Assembly (NCBI GenBank): GCA_002729015.1
Contig: PBVO01000030.1
Coordinates: forward strand, 1 to 7,905
DNA: 7,905 nucleotides
Source: Candidatus Poribacteria bacterium
GTDB taxonomy: Bacteria > Poribacteria > WGA-4E > UBA9662
Direction of reading: 5' to 3'
Shown here: piece after piece, positions 6,867-7,905 of the stretch
How positions within the stretch are numbered: the stretch's first letter is position 1
Layout: every line of letters begins with the position of its first letter
Made by a program: the position numbers and the translations under genes
Notes under the pieces: generated by a model
The model's database searches: none
What the model saw: the letters and a program-made list of their open reading frames with translations, nothing else
What the model was told of the DNA's origin: nothing

Positions 6867-7308
6867 ATTACTTTTCTATGCAAAAGTGATACTCTTTGTT
6901 GTGTTAGTGTACGATGTAGGTATACTTTTTAGAAAACCTGAAAAGGAGAGTAAAATTGTTACTCTAGATATTTTGAAAGAAATGGAAAGAAAGGGAATCA
7001 ATGCAGTTCTTATTCCTTCCACAATGATATTCATTATTACTCTTGATTACATTCAAGGAGTCGAGATTTATCTATCTTTAGCGCTTCTTATTCTCAGCAT
7101 ACTTTATTTGGGATATCCTAGACCTTTTGCCTTTGGAGAAAATGGAATCTTATTAGATGGGAAAACCATAGTCAAAGAACGAATATTGAAAGCCAAGAAA
7201 ACAGACACTGGCGGGAAAATATCGATTGAATGGTATGGCTGGTTGATGGAAAAAGAATTACCTGATTGCGAAGTGACGAATGCAATCTTAGAAGAATTTA
7301 ATGACTAA
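6859..7308 (+). CDS. membrane protein of unknown function with cytoplasmic C-terminal domain
   Basis: 149 residues from the ATG at 6859, which overlaps the tmk stop by eight bases (ATGAATGA), implying coupled translation; a TTG one codon upstream is a less likely start. Three hydrophobic segments are visible at about 5-23, 49-64 and 68-86. The first two are separated by a charged loop (RKPEKESK and EMERKG). The last ~60 residues are soluble and look like a small beta-rich domain (FGENGILLDGKTIVKERI and ISIEWYGW), resembling the tail of bacterial-PH-like or DUF5673-type membrane proteins; that resemblance is a guess. No catalytic motif is seen. Co-expression with thymidylate kinase may be only a packing effect. 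The TAA stop overlaps the convergent surface-protein gene by four bases. Confidence 0.75.
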   Translation: MNELLFYAKVILFVVLVYDVGILFRKPEKESKIVTLDILKEMERKGINAVLIPSTMIFIITLDYIQGVEIYLSLALLILSILYLGYPRPFAFGENGILLDGKTIVKERILKAKKTDTGGKISIEWYGWLMEKELPDCEVTNAILEEFND

Positions 7309-7905
7309 TTTCTTCTTAAGATTGCTATTACCAATATTGAAAAGATAGCTGCAACAAAACCCAAACTTGGGACTTCAGTTTCTTCTTCTAAAGATTCAAG
7401 TTCTGGACCTGAATCATCTGGCTGTTCTGTATTTGTATCAGTATTTCCTGAATCTGAAGTGTCAACTTCTTCGGGAGTCTTCAACTTACAACCATTCTCA
7501 TCTACTTCCACATCATTTGAAGTATTTGGACAGTTATCTTCTGAATCTAATACACCATCACCATCTGTATCTAAAGGAAAAAGAGGTAAACCTTCGCAAG
7601 AATCAAAAACGTCAGTTGGTGACTGACTAAATGGCCAATTTTCTTCCTCAATTACAACACCTGCATCAATATCGTGAAGAGTTACCTCAAAAATGTAGCA
7701 GCCACCTTGACCAAGGTCATACAATGTTGTGTCGTTAATGAAATATTCCGCACTTGTGGATGCAGAGTCAGGTGAAAATTCCCAAGAACCTGAAGCTGCC
7801 CTTGTGCCATCGGCAGCCACAACCCAACCCCCTAGTGCAGGTACTGATATAATTGGATACCATATCTTCCAATCAATCCTATAGTTTGTACCTACAATAA
7901 GCTCA
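7305..7905 (-). CDS. surface protein with TSP3 calcium repeat and C-terminal anchor (5' end outside window)
   Basis: C-terminal 199 residues of a larger exported protein. The frame has no stop between 7820 and the right edge, so the apparent start near 7820 (a GTG) is internal and the gene continues beyond the window. Visible order: a beta-rich, Ig/CUB-like region (IDWKIWYPIIS through CYIFEVTLHD); one thrombospondin type 3 repeat, DTDGDGVLDSEDNCP at about residues 112-126, whose Asp side chains should bind calcium; a continuation VDENGC completing the Cys pair; a Ser/Thr/Asp/Glu/Pro-rich stalk of about 35 residues; and a tail VPSLGFVAAIFSILVIAILRRN. The tail has the short motif, hydrophobic helix and basic end of a PGF-CTERM-like anchor, probably handled by an archaeosortase or left as a membrane anchor. 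The stalk is the kind that is often O-glycosylated. The role of the whole protein is unknown. Confidence 0.83.
   Translation of the reverse strand, partial: ELIVGTNYRIDWKIWYPIISVPALGGWVVAADGTRAASGSWEFSPDSASTSAEYFINDTTLYDLGQGGCYIFEVTLHDIDAGVVIEEENWPFSQSPTDVFDSCEGLPLFPLDTDGDGVLDSEDNCPNTSNDVEVDENGCKLKTPEEVDTSDSGNTDTNTEQPDDSGPELESLEEETEVPSLGFVAAIFSILVIAILRRN

Noticed and set aside
7367..7630. 87-codon plus-strand frame rich in Leu and His
   Set aside because: Reverse complement of the Asp/Glu/Ser-rich stalk and TSP3 repeat of the surface protein, which explains the composition.

Overview
The window is a gene-dense, AT-rich stretch that most likely comes from a planktonic marine archaeon of the Thermoplasmatota side (Marine Group II/III type, Poseidoniales-like). 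This assignment is inferred from four things: a short archaeal/eukaryal-type (CDKAL1/e-MtaB) tRNA methylthiotransferase; secreted proteins with hydrophobic C-terminal anchors and a thrombospondin type 3 (TSP3) calcium repeat; TATA-like boxes about 20-26 nt upstream of start codons, with almost no room for a leader; and very tight packing with overlapping genes. No rRNA, tRNA, CRISPR array, insertion sequence or long repeat is visible, and no gene-free stretch exceeds about 50 bases.

Layout: (1) 1-494 (+) is the C-terminal half of an adenosine deaminase, cut by the window edge. (2) About 530-2119 (+) is a secreted lipoprotein with five Asp-box (BNR) repeats, i.e. a sialidase-like beta-propeller. 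(3) 2091-4973 (-) is a run of five same-strand genes, read right to left: a 36-residue small protein, a LysE/ArgO-type amino-acid exporter, a PuuD-like class I glutamine-amidotransferase-fold hydrolase, a PqqB-like metallo-beta-lactamase-fold protein and a SAM-dependent methyltransferase. The last three join by overlap or stop-start fusion, so they probably form an operon. (4) 5014-6234 (-) is the radical-SAM tRNA methylthiotransferase. (5) 6273-7308 (+) is thymidylate kinase followed by an overlapping three-helix membrane protein of unknown function. (6) 7305-7905 (-) is the C-terminal part of a large surface protein with a TSP3 repeat and a PGF-CTERM-like tail; it runs off the window.

Two convergent gene pairs overlap at their 3' ends (29 nt at 2091-2119, 4 nt at 7305-7308). 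A divergent pair shares only 38 nt at 6235-6272.

Functionally, adenosine deaminase (purine salvage), thymidylate kinase (dTTP synthesis) and the tRNA modification enzyme are housekeeping. The sialidase-like and TSP3 proteins are surface or secreted. The most suggestive unit is the exporter / gamma-glutamyl hydrolase-like / PqqB-like / methyltransferase run, which could process and export a small amino-acid- or polyamine-derived compound. This is inferred from context only; nothing in the sequence proves a new system.
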